Positions 1-9,586 of a stretch of DNA of 64,000 nucleotides are shown here, piece by piece (positions within the stretch are counted from its first letter, which is position 1; each line of letters begins with the position of its first letter). The DNA comes from JANQPX01 sp039197065 (GTDB lineage Bacteria; Pseudomonadota; Alphaproteobacteria; Geminicoccales; Geminicoccaceae): NCBI GenBank assembly GCA_039197065.1, contig JBCCUL010000002.1, forward strand, positions 124,001 through 188,000, read 5' to 3'. Made by a program: the position numbers and the translations under genes. Below the pieces are notes generated by a model. The model saw only the letters and a program-made list of their open reading frames with translations. It did no database searches and was not told the origin of the DNA.

Positions 1-153
1 CGGAAGGAATTGACCCCAGGCGGAAGTTAGGGGTTGCCGGGCGATTGCTGCAGGAAGGACGATAGCGCGCATTGCCCGCAGTGCGCTGTCGTTTTACGTT
101 TTGCGTAGGTGGCTGCAGCTATGCAGCTCTTATGCGCCGAGGGTTGAGATCAG

Positions 154-618
154 ATGGGCACCACCGAGGTCATTAAGATTCCGCTCCCAGCCTCCAGTGC
201 ACTTCATCAACGCTACAAACCCGGCCACTTCCTCGACTGCTATGCAGTCGAGACCAATATGCCGGTACGCGATGCGGCTCTCGTCATCACTGATTTCCCA
301 TATTGGGCGCGGTTCCTAATATTGATCCGTCGGATCGTGACCACGCCTTTCGGTCTCGATAACGACGGGCCAGCAGCCGATGATCGCGTCGGCATCTTTC
401 CCGTCGAGTCCGAAACGGCCAGCGAACTCATTGCCGGTTTTGATGACAAACACTTGGATTTTCGGGTTTCCGTGCTCTCTCATGATCGCAAGATTAGCCT
501 TGCTACGTGGGTTGCACCGCACAACCTTGGCGGACGAGCTTATCTGGCAGCTATCATGCCCTTCCATATTGCGATTGCCCGCAATGCACTGGCACGGGTT
601 CGACGATGTAGCGAGTGA
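154..618 (+). CDS. DUF2867 family protein
   Basis: A 154-residue protein resembling the DUF2867 family of small uncharacterised bacterial proteins. Seen in the sequence: an early 'HFLDCYAVET' segment, a middle 'DDRVGIFPV' turn, then 'FDDKHLDFRVSV' and the closing 'AIMPFHIAIARNALARV' helix, in the order the family shows. There is no signal peptide or membrane segment, so it is probably cytoplasmic. The Shine-Dalgarno before the ATG is weak. It stands alone, with a divergent-facing DUF899 gene as its neighbour, and context does not suggest a role. No function is assigned. Confidence 0.75.
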   Translation: MGTTEVIKIPLPASSALHQRYKPGHFLDCYAVETNMPVRDAALVITDFPYWARFLILIRRIVTTPFGLDNDGPAADDRVGIFPVESETASELIAGFDDKHLDFRVSVLSHDRKISLATWVAPHNLGGRAYLAAIMPFHIAIARNALARVRRCSE

Positions 619-758
619 TGACCGGCATTCGGGCGTCCGGTTTTTTGATCAACAAGCCGGCACCAGGGGAGACACAGGCGGCTTCTCAAATTGACCCTGA
701 GCGGGCATTGGCTCAGGCATGGCAGCGGACGGAAATGCAGCTAAGCGACCGCTATACC

Positions 759-1433
759 TCAATACTCGTCGTTTAGGCGCCACCATTGGTACGGCTTAGA
801 CTGCGGCACGTCGTCAGTTGCATCTTCCCAGTTTTCCTGACGACCCCAGGGTGTCAAATCAAGTAGAGTCCAGACCGTGCCAAGCGTCTCCACCCCGCGG
901 CCCGTCGTGAAATAGGTCCGGTAGACGTCGGCGCCGTCGCGGACGAAGACGTTTAGCCCAAAGCCAGTGGTTACGCCGAAATCGGCGTTGAATTCGTCGA
1001 GCGTCGACGCGAAAGGGAATGTCCAGCCCATGCGCTTTTTGAAGTCTTCAATCTCGCTGATCGGCGCCTTGGAGACGAAGGTAAGCGAGGTGTTTCGTGC
1101 ATGCAGATGGGATAGATGTGGAATCTGGTCGCCCACCATCGAGCATCCGGCGCATGGGGCCGAATCGCCCATTTTCAGCATGTGGTGATAGACGATAAGC
1201 TGCCGGCGTCCTTCAAATAAGTCGGTTAGGTTCGCTCGCCGTCCGGCAGTTTTTTCGAACTGGTACAGCTTTCTGACCTGCATCCAAGGCAAGCGCCGCC
1301 GATCCGCCGCCAAGCGGTCGGCCGAATGGGTAAGCGCTTTCTCTTCAGCGCGAAGATTATCCAGCGCTTCCATCCATGCTTTTTCGGTGACAACCGGATG
1401 TTCGGCCGTTTCGGATCCCAATGGTTCCGTCAT
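759..1433 (-). CDS. DUF899 thioredoxin-fold family protein
   Basis: A 224-residue member of the DUF899 family, which has a thioredoxin-like fold and often carries a CxxC-like pair. Here 'APCAGCSMVGDQIPHL' supplies the C-x-x-C segment. 'GRRQLIVYHHML' before it and the C-terminal 'LDLTPWGRQE' and 'WWRLNDEY' are typical of the family. The reading frame extends 26 codons upstream, but the ATG at 1433 is preceded by GGGGGAG at good spacing, so I place the start there. The family's substrate is unknown, and an oxidoreductase role is inference from the fold. Confidence 0.8.
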   Translation of the reverse strand: MTEPLGSETAEHPVVTEKAWMEALDNLRAEEKALTHSADRLAADRRRLPWMQVRKLYQFEKTAGRRANLTDLFEGRRQLIVYHHMLKMGDSAPCAGCSMVGDQIPHLSHLHARNTSLTFVSKAPISEIEDFKKRMGWTFPFASTLDEFNADFGVTTGFGLNVFVRDGADVYRTYFTTGRGVETLGTVWTLLDLTPWGRQENWEDATDDVPQSKPYQWWRLNDEY

Positions 1434-1707
1434 GGTGCTACTCCCCCAATACACTGCTCGATTAACGGTATAACAGGTTAGCCAACTCCGGGATCCATCT
1501 TGGCACACCAACTACCTCCTGCAGCCGTCCTACCTCGACGCAACAGTAATCCTGATCCAGACGTAAATCGGCAAGAGTTATGGAAGCTGAACACCTGTGT
1601 TTTGCTGGCTGGTCCTATGGATGTTCCGAGATGGCTTAGGTCTGCAGTTGGCACGAAGCACTAACGAGCCTTGCGGCTGGATTACTGCCTAACGCGACAC
1701 CGGAAAG

Positions 1708-2280
1708 TCAGCCAATCCACCATTCCTCGTCCTTGCTGCCAGGCGTCAGGTCGTAGCTCGCCTCCACCTGATAGTCGGCGCCCTGGCCGTCCAGCCAGCT
1801 CGAGAACAGCTTGAAGCCGCTCACCGGGAAGCTCTGGCTTTGATAGAGGCTGTGACGCATTAGATAGGTGGCGAGACCTGCTTGCGTCGGCGGGCGGCGG
1901 AGGCGGGCCAGGGTGACATGCGGGGCGTATTTTTGCGGATCGCGCTCGATGCCCGCCTGGCGAAGTGCGCGATCGACCCGACGCTTCAGTGCGGTAAGCT
2001 CGGGCTGGCGGTCGACGCCGGCCCAGATCACCCGCGGCTCGCCACGCGGCGGGAAATGGCCGATGCCCTTCAGGCGCAGATCGAAGGGGAGGCCGGGCAC
2101 CAGCGAGAGCGCATCCGCCACCTCATTCGCCTGGCCATTGTCCAGCTCGCCGATGAAGCGCAGGGTCAGATGAAGCTGGTCGTCGCTCATCCAGCGCACA
2201 TCGCCGAGCCCGCGCATGAGCGACGAGAGCGATTCCTTGATGGGTTCCGGCAGGTCGAGGGCGACGAAGAGGCGAGGCAT
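1708..2280 (-). CDS. thpR: RNA 2',3'-cyclic phosphodiesterase (2H family)
   Basis: A 190-residue 2H phosphoesterase of the ThpR/LigT group, which opens 2',3'-cyclic phosphate ends on RNA and can ligate tRNA halves in vitro. Both catalytic His-x-Thr motifs are present: 'HLTLRF' at residues 37-42 and 'HVTLAR' at 121-126, about 84 residues apart as in the family. The N-terminal 'RLFVALDLP' strand is also diagnostic. Length is normal. It is divergent from the TPR gene that starts at 2416. Confidence 0.9.
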   Translation of the reverse strand: MPRLFVALDLPEPIKESLSSLMRGLGDVRWMSDDQLHLTLRFIGELDNGQANEVADALSLVPGLPFDLRLKGIGHFPPRGEPRVIWAGVDRQPELTALKRRVDRALRQAGIERDPQKYAPHVTLARLRRPPTQAGLATYLMRHSLYQSQSFPVSGFKLFSSWLDGQGADYQVEASYDLTPGSKDEEWWIG

Positions 2281-2415
2281 GGCTGATTTTCTACTGCCGC
2301 CTTACGGCGTTCGATAGCGATTGGCTTCCTCTATAGAAGAAGATCCAGGCCTTGCCAAACGCCCGGCGGTCCCATACCTAGGCGTCTGGATCCACAAACG
2401 AACGCAAGGCCCACC

Positions 2416-3183
2416 ATGCAGAGCCGGAATGGCGACAATTCCGACGGGTTTATCCGCGAGGTCGACGAGGCGGTTCGCCAGGATCGCTGGATGGCGGTCT
2501 GGAAGCAATACAACGTCTACATCATTGGCGCGGCGCTCGCCGTGATCGTCGGCACGGCGGCCGGCATCGGCTGGCAGAATTATCAGGAAAGCCAGATTGC
2601 GGCCAACGCCAAGGCGCTTTCGGATGCAAGCGCGCTGCTGACCGAGGAAAGACCTGCCGAAGCGGCGGCCGCGTTCGATGCGCTCGCGGAGAGTGCCGGC
2701 GGCGGCGTGGCGGTGGTCGCAAGGCTTCGAGCCGCCGATGCAAAGATGCAGGCGGGCGACCGAGAAGCGAAGCTCGCTCTACTCGACGGTCTGGCGGGCG
2801 ACAGCGAGGTTTCGCCGCTTTACCAGCGTCTGGCGGGTCTGCTCGCCAGTCAGGAATCGTTCAGCGATAGCGATTCCGATGCCATGATCGCTGAACTCGA
2901 CAGAGCGGCGACACCCGACAATCCCTGGCGTTTCAGCCTTCTCGAATTGAAGGCTGTCGCCGAGATGAAAGCCGGTCGCACCGAAGAGGCGCGTGGGACG
3001 CTTGACGCCCTGGTGCAAGGTGAGGACACGCCGGCCAATCTGCAGCGGCGCGCGGTCGAGCTTCTCAACGCGCTCGGCGGGCCGCTTAACGGCGACAATC
3101 AGGCTGTCTCCCAGAACAGCTCTGATGACGCGGAGGCAGGTGTTGAGCCTGATCCAGGAGCTGAGAGCGAGGCCACCCAATGA
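2416..3183 (+). CDS. Membrane-anchored TPR protein, YfgM-like
   Basis: A 255-residue protein with a cytoplasmic N-terminus 'FIREVDEAVRQDRW', one transmembrane helix at about residues 35-55 and an Ala/Asp/Glu-rich TPR-like periplasmic region. This is the layout of the TPR_21/YfgM family, which in gammaproteobacteria works beside the SecYEG translocon and BamB. The C-terminal ~35 residues are acidic and probably disordered. It overlaps the next gene, bamB, by four bases (ATGA), and der follows, so the three genes look translationally or transcriptionally linked. Exact function in alphaproteobacteria is not established. Confidence 0.8.
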   Translation: MQSRNGDNSDGFIREVDEAVRQDRWMAVWKQYNVYIIGAALAVIVGTAAGIGWQNYQESQIAANAKALSDASALLTEERPAEAAAAFDALAESAGGGVAVVARLRAADAKMQAGDREAKLALLDGLAGDSEVSPLYQRLAGLLASQESFSDSDSDAMIAELDRAATPDNPWRFSLLELKAVAEMKAGRTEEARGTLDALVQGEDTPANLQRRAVELLNALGGPLNGDNQAVSQNSSDDAEAGVEPDPGAESEATQ

Positions 3184-4502
3184 GGGTGCGCCGGATCGCT
3201 GCGGTTCTGCTCAGTGTCAGCGCGCTTTCGGCCTGCAGCGGCTGGTACGGCGTCGAAGAGGAGCCGCCGCTTCCGGGTGATCGTGTCTCGGTTCTGCTGC
3301 GCGAGAGCCAGCTCAGTCCGGATCCCAACGTCGCCGATCTTGCCATAAGCCTGCCGGCCGCCGTCACCAACGCTGCCTGGCCGCAGCAAGGCGGTTCGCC
3401 GACCCATCGGCCGCAACATCCGGCCGGTCCTGAAAAGCCCTCGCTCTCCTGGCGCGCGGAACTCGGCGAGAACACCAGCGGCGCTGGCCAGCTGCTGGCG
3501 CGCCCGGTGATCGCGGACGGCTCGGTTTTCGCCATCGACGCGTTCGGCTCGGTCAGCGCTTTCAATACTGAAACCGGCGCCCTGCGCTGGCGGAAGACCT
3601 ATCAAGACCTGTCTCTGGACGACAGCGTGTTCGGCGGCGGTCTCGCCTACGACCAGGGAAGGCTGTTCGTGACGCTGACCACGGGCAACGTCATCGGCCT
3701 CGATGGCGGAACAGGCGAGGAAGTCTGGCGCCAGTCCTTGACCCTGCCGCTTCGTTCGGCGCCGGCGATCGCTGATGGGATCGTCCTGGTTTTGACGGCG
3801 GACAATCAGGTCTACGCCCTCGATCAGGAAACCGGCCAGCCGGCTTGGCGCCATGCGGGCTTTTTCGAAGCTTCGGGTGTGCTCGGCGGACCGAGCCCTG
3901 CCGTCGATGCCGGCATTGCCGTGGTGCCCTATTCTTCAGCCGAGGTTTTTGCGCTTCGGATCGATAATGGCCGCCCTCTCTGGAACGACACGCTCGAGCG
4001 GCCGCGCCGGACGCAGGCGCTCGCTCAGATCAATGACATCGACGGTACGCCGGTGATCGATGGCGATCGCGTCTATATCGGCGGCAGGGGCGGGCAGGTG
4101 GCGGCGATCGACATGCGCCGCGGCGTTCGTGCCTGGGATGCCGATCTTTCTGCGGTCGATACGCCCTGGGTCGCCGGTGACTTTATCTATCTGCTGACCG
4201 AGCGGAACGAGCTCGTATGTTTGGTTCGAAAGGATGGGCGCGTCCGCTGGGTGACGCAATTGCCGCTCTTCGTCGACCCCGATAAGCCGGCATCCGAAGC
4301 GTTGACCTGGCGCGGACCCGTGCTCGCCGGCGAACAGCTCTATGTCACCAGCTCGAACGGTGACCTCCTGACCTTATCCCCCTTCGACGGTGCGCAGATC
4401 AATGATCTGACGCTGCCGGCACCGGCCGCGGTGACGCCTGTGATCGCCAATGGCGCCGTCTTCATTCTGACGGAGAGTGCTGAGCTTCTCGCCTATCGTT
4501 GA
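3180..4502 (+). CDS. bamB: Outer-membrane assembly lipoprotein BamB (PQQ-like beta-propeller)
   Basis: A 440-residue lipoprotein of the BamB family, an accessory of the beta-barrel assembly machine in the outer membrane. The signal peptide ends in the lipobox 'LSAC' at about residues 16-19. The rest is a series of PQQ-like blades, each with a 'Val-x-Ala-Leu-Asp' or 'FAIDAFGSVSAFNTETG' type strand-turn ending in Gly and Trp. The start ATG overlaps the stop of the TPR gene upstream, and der follows 59 bases later, an order common in alphaproteobacteria. Propeller proteins can be confused with quinoprotein dehydrogenase fragments, but length, lipobox and context favour BamB. Confidence 0.88.
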   Translation: MRVRRIAAVLLSVSALSACSGWYGVEEEPPLPGDRVSVLLRESQLSPDPNVADLAISLPAAVTNAAWPQQGGSPTHRPQHPAGPEKPSLSWRAELGENTSGAGQLLARPVIADGSVFAIDAFGSVSAFNTETGALRWRKTYQDLSLDDSVFGGGLAYDQGRLFVTLTTGNVIGLDGGTGEEVWRQSLTLPLRSAPAIADGIVLVLTADNQVYALDQETGQPAWRHAGFFEASGVLGGPSPAVDAGIAVVPYSSAEVFALRIDNGRPLWNDTLERPRRTQALAQINDIDGTPVIDGDRVYIGGRGGQVAAIDMRRGVRAWDADLSAVDTPWVAGDFIYLLTERNELVCLVRKDGRVRWVTQLPLFVDPDKPASEALTWRGPVLAGEQLYVTSSNGDLLTLSPFDGAQINDLTLPAPAAVTPVIANGAVFILTESAELLAYR

Positions 4503-4561
4503 GGGCAGCGGCCCCCGATGTCGGGAGGCGCTTATGAGGCAGGGTAAAGCCGGAACTGACC

Positions 4562-5923
4562 ATGTCCTTTACAGTCGCCATCGTCGGCCGTCCGAATGTC
4601 GGCAAGTCGACCCTGTTCAATCGGCTGATCGGCAGGAAACAGGCTCTGGTCGATCCGACACCGGGCGTGACCCGCGATCGTATCGAAGGCGACGCAAGAA
4701 TAGGTGGTCTGGCCTTTACGGTGATCGATACGGCCGGTCTTGCCGAAGGCCGCGACGATGGCCTTGAAGGCAGGTTGCTCGCACAGACCGAGGCTGCCGT
4801 AGCGGCGGCCGACATCGCGATGATGCTGATCGACGCCAAAGCGGGTTTGACAGCACTCGATCGTCAGTTTGCAGGCTGGCTTCGCCGCCAGACGAAGCCT
4901 GTTCTTCTGGTCGCGAACAAGTGCGAGGGACGCGCTGCGGAGAGTTTCGCGAGCGAATCCTGGGCGCTCGGTCTGGGCGCGCCGATCTCGGTCTCAGCAC
5001 AGAATGGCGAAGGCATGGCCGATCTTGCCGAGAGGCTGATGGACGTCGCCGCTACCGAGGATGATCAAGATGACATGCCGGCGGATGAAGCATCGTCCAT
5101 CGGCGAAGAGGCTGAGCGTCCCCTCAAGCTCGCCGTGGTCGGCCGTCCCAATGTCGGCAAGTCCTCGTTGATCAACCGTCTGCTCAGGGATGAACGCCTG
5201 CTTGCCGGGCCGGAGCCAGGGCTAACCCGTGACGCTGTGCAAATAAGTTGGTCATGGCGAGGGCGACAAGTCGATCTTGTAGATACGGCCGGCCTTCGGC
5301 GACGAACCAGAATTGACGATGACAGTATCGAAAAGCTGTCCAGCAAGGCGTCACTGGCAGCCATACGAAGCGCTGATGTTGTGCTGTTGATGGTCGATGC
5401 TTCAGCGCCTCTGGAGAAGCAGGATCTGGTGATCGCGAACCGTGTCCTCGATGCCGGACGCGCCCTGATGGTCGCTGCCAATAAGTGGGATCTGGTAGAC
5501 GACCCAAGGGAAGCTCTTCTCACTCTCCGCGAGCGCATCGAGCATCGACTGCCGCAGATCAAGGGCGTGTCATGTCAGCCGATCTCGGTCAAGACCGGCA
5601 AGCATGTCGATCGCCTGCTGCCCGCGATTGTCGATTTGGAGACGGCCTGGTCCAAACGGGTGCCGACAGCGGCTTTGAATCGCTGGCTGGAAAGGGCACT
5701 GGATGAGCATGCGCCGCCGCTGGGAAAAGGCCGGCCCATCAAGATACGCTACGCAACGCAGATCTCGACCAGGCCGCCGACCTTCGCTCTGTTCGTCAGT
5801 CAGGCCAAGGCCTTGCCGGATTCCTATCTTCGTTATCTCACCAACAGCTTGCGTGACGCCTTTTCGTTCGACGGCGTTGCCTTGCGTCTGCTGGAACGGG
5901 TCGGCAAGAACCCGTATGTTTGA
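4562..5923 (+). CDS. der: Ribosome-associated GTPase Der (EngA)
   Basis: A 453-residue GTPase with two consecutive G domains followed by a KH-like domain, needed for 50S ribosome assembly. The first P-loop is 'GRPNVGKST' at residues 9-17 with 'DTAGL' and 'NKCE'. The second is 'GRPNVGKSS' starting at residue 194 with 'DTAGLRRR' and 'NKWD'. The C-terminal part contains the family's 'GRPIKIRYATQ' and 'PPTFALFV' strands. Length is normal. A possible reverse-strand gene overlaps its last ~90 bases. Confidence 0.97.
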   Translation: MSFTVAIVGRPNVGKSTLFNRLIGRKQALVDPTPGVTRDRIEGDARIGGLAFTVIDTAGLAEGRDDGLEGRLLAQTEAAVAAADIAMMLIDAKAGLTALDRQFAGWLRRQTKPVLLVANKCEGRAAESFASESWALGLGAPISVSAQNGEGMADLAERLMDVAATEDDQDDMPADEASSIGEEAERPLKLAVVGRPNVGKSSLINRLLRDERLLAGPEPGLTRDAVQISWSWRGRQVDLVDTAGLRRRTRIDDDSIEKLSSKASLAAIRSADVVLLMVDASAPLEKQDLVIANRVLDAGRALMVAANKWDLVDDPREALLTLRERIEHRLPQIKGVSCQPISVKTGKHVDRLLPAIVDLETAWSKRVPTAALNRWLERALDEHAPPLGKGRPIKIRYATQISTRPPTFALFVSQAKALPDSYLRYLTNSLRDAFSFDGVALRLLERVGKNPYV

Positions 5924-6276
5924 CGTCGAGCGCGGTTACCGCCGCTGTCGGCATCGGTGTGATTCAAAGCTTGATCACCGGGCAGGATGCCATATTCCGC
6001 TGCTCGGACCTGGCTTCGTTGCAAGCCGAGATCTTGGAGCAGTTGGTCATCCAGCGTGCCGAAATGCTGCTGCTCATGGTGACCCGGGGGGCGCATGTTT
6101 TGTCGATGCATCGACCGCAGACCGCCACCGACCAATCTCGTGAGTGGTTGGAAAGCAGCACCAATCCATTGCCTAAGCGGCACTGCAATAGAAGGATATA
6201 AGAGAAATCTCATCTTCTGATACCAAGAATGAATGAGCCCATCTCGAAAGGCCGTATAGTGGCCTGATATCGACAT
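5833..6276 (-). CDS. Possible DUF1127-domain protein
   Basis: A reading frame of 147 residues whose middle carries the DUF1127 signature: an 'LRQW' segment, then 'LDDQLLQDLGLQRSQVRAAEYG', shown here only in its key positions L-D-D-x-L-L-x-D-L-G-L-x-R. DUF1127 proteins are small, basic and common in alphaproteobacteria, where some affect phosphate or RNA metabolism. An ATG at 6276 has AGGA at about -10; an ATG at 6213 is an alternative. Oddities are a tail of about 50 basic residues beyond the domain and a ~90-base convergent overlap with der. The domain match is convincing to me, but the gene boundaries are not. Confidence 0.45.
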   Translation of the reverse strand: MSISGHYTAFRDGLIHSWYQKMRFLLYPSIAVPLRQWIGAAFQPLTRLVGGGLRSMHRQNMRPPGHHEQQHFGTLDDQLLQDLGLQRSQVRAAEYGILPGDQALNHTDADSGGNRARRQTYGFLPTRSSRRKATPSNEKASRKLLVR

Positions 6277-6601
6277 GCGAGATCCTATGGGCTTCGAAAA
6301 GGGGCTGCTGGTAGCGTGCAAACCGCTCGGGAGAGGGGGCGCTCGCCGTCGACAGTGTCATGCGGATCACGCCACCAGCATTGATATCAAGTTGCTGCAG
6401 ATCTCTGCCAAGCGCTGTGACGAAGGTCACAATCGGATGGTGCCATCGATCACATCGCCGTGAACGATGTTTCCGGCATTAAGGTAGACGCCGTTTCAAG
6501 CAGCCTTGCGGTCGCAAGGCCGTGGAAAACTGCCGTTTAATGATAGGGGCGACAGCTGCAGCTGGTGCCGCGTAAACCTGACTAGAAAATGCTCTAGGCC
6601 T
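6277..6601. other. Intergenic stretch without a clear gene
   Basis: About 325 bases between the possible DUF1127 gene and the exported putative metallopeptidase. Short frames exist on both strands but none has a family-like sequence. It probably holds the promoter of the DUF1127 gene. No terminator hairpin with a T-run was seen. Confidence 0.5.
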
Positions 6602-7693
6602 TCATTCGTCATCGGCCATCGGTGACTGGCTGACAGCGGAAAGAGCGCCGCTTTCGAGCGAGTAAAGCGCCTGTTCCGGTGTCGTCTCGGATCCTGTCAG
6701 GATCGCCTTCAATCTCGCTTGACTGTTAGCAGGCAGCCCCCGTGCACGAAAATTCTCGATCAGCGCCTGCCCATCGCCTCCGATGAGAAAACTCTGTCCC
6801 GCGTAGTCGGCGACGCCGCGCAGATATTGATCTGAAAGCTGTCTTGATGACGGAATCAAGCCGATCGGGTCTTTGGCGATGCGCGCGAGGGTCTTGAACA
6901 TCAGGTCATCGTAAATTTCGCGTCGCCAGTCAGCGACAAACCAGTGATGAAAGGCTGATCGCGTTGCCCAAAGTTCGCGGACCAGGCCTTCACCATCCGC
7001 CATCGCGGCCTCGAAGTTTTTGGCGATGTCGTAATAGGCGGTTGCAAGCTTGGCCTGCCATGGCGCTGAGATGCCCTTTTGCTTGAGCTGCCACAAAACC
7101 CGGGTTGCCACAGCCTCGGCGGCAGCCTCGCGAACTTGCTGCAGCAGCAGCATATCTTCAGGCGAAAAACGACGGTTGTTGGAAAAACGCGGATGTTGCG
7201 GTACATGCGCGAGTTCATGGGCAAGAAAGACGACGCGACCGGCAGCGCCGAGGCGCGCATTCAGGCCAAGGAGGCGCAAATGCGAACGATAATGCGCCTC
7301 GAGCTTCGTTGCATGATCCAGGCAGACGGTAACATTGTGGGCTGCTGCGGTGCGAACCAGCCAAACCCCGATCTCGCTTTCCCGGACCAGCTGAACTGAG
7401 GCCTGAAGATGGTGTTGCGCGTGGGTCCTTGGTTCTTGGCGCGTCTCGACGGATTGATCGGTAATGCGCAGGCAGTTGTTTTCAGCGTCCGGAATAAGCG
7501 CCTGAATGCGATCTCCAAGCGGGCCTCCTTCATTAGAGGGCTCGGATCGCTCCAGCACGCCGGGCGCGATTTGGGCATCGAAGGTCCGTGTTTCCGGCAG
7601 TTGATTGGCCAGGCCCGGGCCGATCGTCAGAACCCAAAGAAAGACTGGCGCAAGCATGAACGCGATCGATCTGATCGGTCTCGTCGCTCGCAT
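6602..7693 (-). CDS. Exported putative metallopeptidase (HELAH motif)
   Basis: A 363-residue protein from the ATG at 7693, which follows GGATGGA; a GTG at 7747 would add 18 residues. The N-terminus is a signal peptide, with a basic 'MRATRPIRS' and then a hydrophobic run ending near 'GLANQ'. 'FLAHELAHVPQHPRF' contains an HExxH-like zinc motif in the form H-E-L-A-H, and a conserved Glu-rich helix 'REAAAEAVATRV' follows about 30 residues later, a candidate third ligand. This resembles the DUF6782 'putative metallopeptidase' group. A periplasmic location is inferred. Substrate is unknown. Confidence 0.65.
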   Translation of the reverse strand: MRATRPIRSIAFMLAPVFLWVLTIGPGLANQLPETRTFDAQIAPGVLERSEPSNEGGPLGDRIQALIPDAENNCLRITDQSVETRQEPRTHAQHHLQASVQLVRESEIGVWLVRTAAAHNVTVCLDHATKLEAHYRSHLRLLGLNARLGAAGRVVFLAHELAHVPQHPRFSNNRRFSPEDMLLLQQVREAAAEAVATRVLWQLKQKGISAPWQAKLATAYYDIAKNFEAAMADGEGLVRELWATRSAFHHWFVADWRREIYDDLMFKTLARIAKDPIGLIPSSRQLSDQYLRGVADYAGQSFLIGGDGQALIENFRARGLPANSQARLKAILTGSETTPEQALYSLESGALSAVSQSPMADDE

Positions 7694-7920
7694 CAATCCA
7701 TCCGATCGATCCGGCCTCGTCGTCCGCAGCCTGCTCGCTGGTTTCACCTAAGCAACTCCCGGAACAGCCTCTATTTCTCAACCTGTGCTCCCTCTCTTCT
7801 AGGTCCAGTCTGGTAAAAATTTGGTAAACGGCGCAGAATTTTGTCCAGTTCGTCCCATGACCTGATTGGCGACGAGTGCTAGGTTTCAATGTGCGAAAGC
7901 CAATAGACGAGGAGGCAGGC

Positions 7921-9561
7921 GTGCAGCGGGCGGGTCATCCCATCGACAATGCCTATGAGGTTGATTTGGAGAAGCGTACGGCGAATTATGCACCCTTGAC
8001 CCCGCTCAGTTTCCTTGAACGAAGCGCAGCCGTCTTTCCCGATCGCATCGCCTGGATCCATGGCACCGACAGTGCCAATTACGCGCTATTTCGCGAGCGC
8101 TGCCAAAGGCTTGCCTCGGCCTTGGCAAAGCGAGGTGTCGAGCCCGGCGATACCGTTGCGGCCATCTTGCCGAATATACCAGCCATGCTGGAGGCGCATT
8201 TTGGCGTGCCCATGGCGGGCGCTGTTCTGAACAGCATCAATACGCGTCTGGAGTCTCAGACGATCGCCTATATTCTGGACCACGGTAGCGCCAAGGTTCT
8301 GCTGACCGACAGCGCATTCGCTACGACTGTCGAGAAAGCGCTCAGTATGCTTGAGACGCCTCCTTTGGTGATCGACATCGTCGATACGATGGAGGTTGGA
8401 GACCGTCTGGGTGACATCACCTATGACGATCTTCTGGCGGAGGGTGACGCCGATTTCGAGCCGCTTTATCCGGCCGATGATTGGCAGGCGATCGGCCTCA
8501 ATTACACGTCCGGCACGACGGGTCATCCGAAGGGAGTCGTCGTGCATCACAGGGGTGCGCATCTGAACGCCGTCGGCCAAGCGCTCGCCTGCGAGATGCC
8601 GATGCATCCAGTCTATCTCTGGACGCTTCCCATGTTCCATTGCAATGGCTGGACCTTCACTTGGGGCGTGACGTTGCAGGCGGGCACCCACATCTGCCTC
8701 AGGCGAGTCGAGGCGGGGCCGATCTACGAGGCGATTGCCGATCATGGCGTGACCCATATGTGCGGCGCGCCCATCGTCATGAATATGATCGCCAATGCCG
8801 ATGACAGCCTGCGTCGGTCCTTCTCCCAGCGGGTTCATGCGATGACCGGAGGAGCAGCGCCACCCGCGGCGGTGCTGCAGCGCATGACAGAGATCGGGAT
8901 CGACATGACCCATCTCTACGGCCTGACGGAATGCTACGGGCCCGCTTCAGTATGTGCATGGCAGGAGGGTTGGGCGACACTGTCCGCTGACGCCGTTGCT
9001 GCCAAGAAGGCGCGGCAGGGCGTGGCTTATCCGACGCTCGACGGACTGGATGTGATCGATCCTGAGAGCATGACGCCCGTCGAACGCGACGGCGCCGCCA
9101 TCGGCGAGATCATGCTGCGCGGCAACACGGTCATGAAGGGCTATCTCAAGAACAGAGAAGCGACCGAGGAGGCCTTCCGCGGCGGCTGGTATCACACCGG
9201 GGATCTCGCCGTGATGCATGCCGACGGCTATGCCGAGGTCAAGGACCGCTCTAAGGACATCATCATCTCCGGTGGCGAGAACATTTCGTCGATCGAGATC
9301 GAGGGCGCTCTCTACCGGCATGCCGCCGTGCTCGAGGCCGCCGTCGTTGCCAAGCCGGATGAGAAATGGGGCGAAAGTCCCTGCGCGTTCGTGACGTTGA
9401 AGGACGGGGCGGAGGCTAGTCCGGAGGAGCTTATGGCCCATTGCCGCACGCTGCTGGCCGGCTTCAAGATTCCGCGCACCATCTTGTTCGGACCACTGCC
9501 CAAGACCTCGACCGGCAAGGTCCAAAAACATGTGCTCCGCGACAAAGCAAGGGCACTGTAG
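7921..9561 (+). CDS. Acyl-CoA synthetase (AMP-forming)
   Basis: A 546-residue ANL-superfamily enzyme that activates a carboxylic acid through an acyl-AMP to a CoA thioester. Visible motifs are the P-loop-like 'YTSGTTGHPKGV', 'LPMFHCNGWTF', the 'YGLTECYGP' adenine-binding segment, 'GWYHTGDLA' and the C-terminal catalytic Lys in 'KTSTGKVQKH'. Frames upstream offer GTG codons at 7876 and 7891, but the GTG at 7921 has GAGGAGG five to eleven bases before it. The 'FHCNGW' variant is typical of the medium-chain/methylmercaptopropionate-CoA-ligase group, so the substrate is probably short or medium chain. That is inference. Confidence 0.9.
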   Translation: MQRAGHPIDNAYEVDLEKRTANYAPLTPLSFLERSAAVFPDRIAWIHGTDSANYALFRERCQRLASALAKRGVEPGDTVAAILPNIPAMLEAHFGVPMAGAVLNSINTRLESQTIAYILDHGSAKVLLTDSAFATTVEKALSMLETPPLVIDIVDTMEVGDRLGDITYDDLLAEGDADFEPLYPADDWQAIGLNYTSGTTGHPKGVVVHHRGAHLNAVGQALACEMPMHPVYLWTLPMFHCNGWTFTWGVTLQAGTHICLRRVEAGPIYEAIADHGVTHMCGAPIVMNMIANADDSLRRSFSQRVHAMTGGAAPPAAVLQRMTEIGIDMTHLYGLTECYGPASVCAWQEGWATLSADAVAAKKARQGVAYPTLDGLDVIDPESMTPVERDGAAIGEIMLRGNTVMKGYLKNREATEEAFRGGWYHTGDLAVMHADGYAEVKDRSKDIIISGGENISSIEIEGALYRHAAVLEAAVVAKPDEKWGESPCAFVTLKDGAEASPEELMAHCRTLLAGFKIPRTILFGPLPKTSTGKVQKHVLRDKARAL

Positions 9562-9586
9562 ACCAGAAAAATCAGGGAGTTACGCC

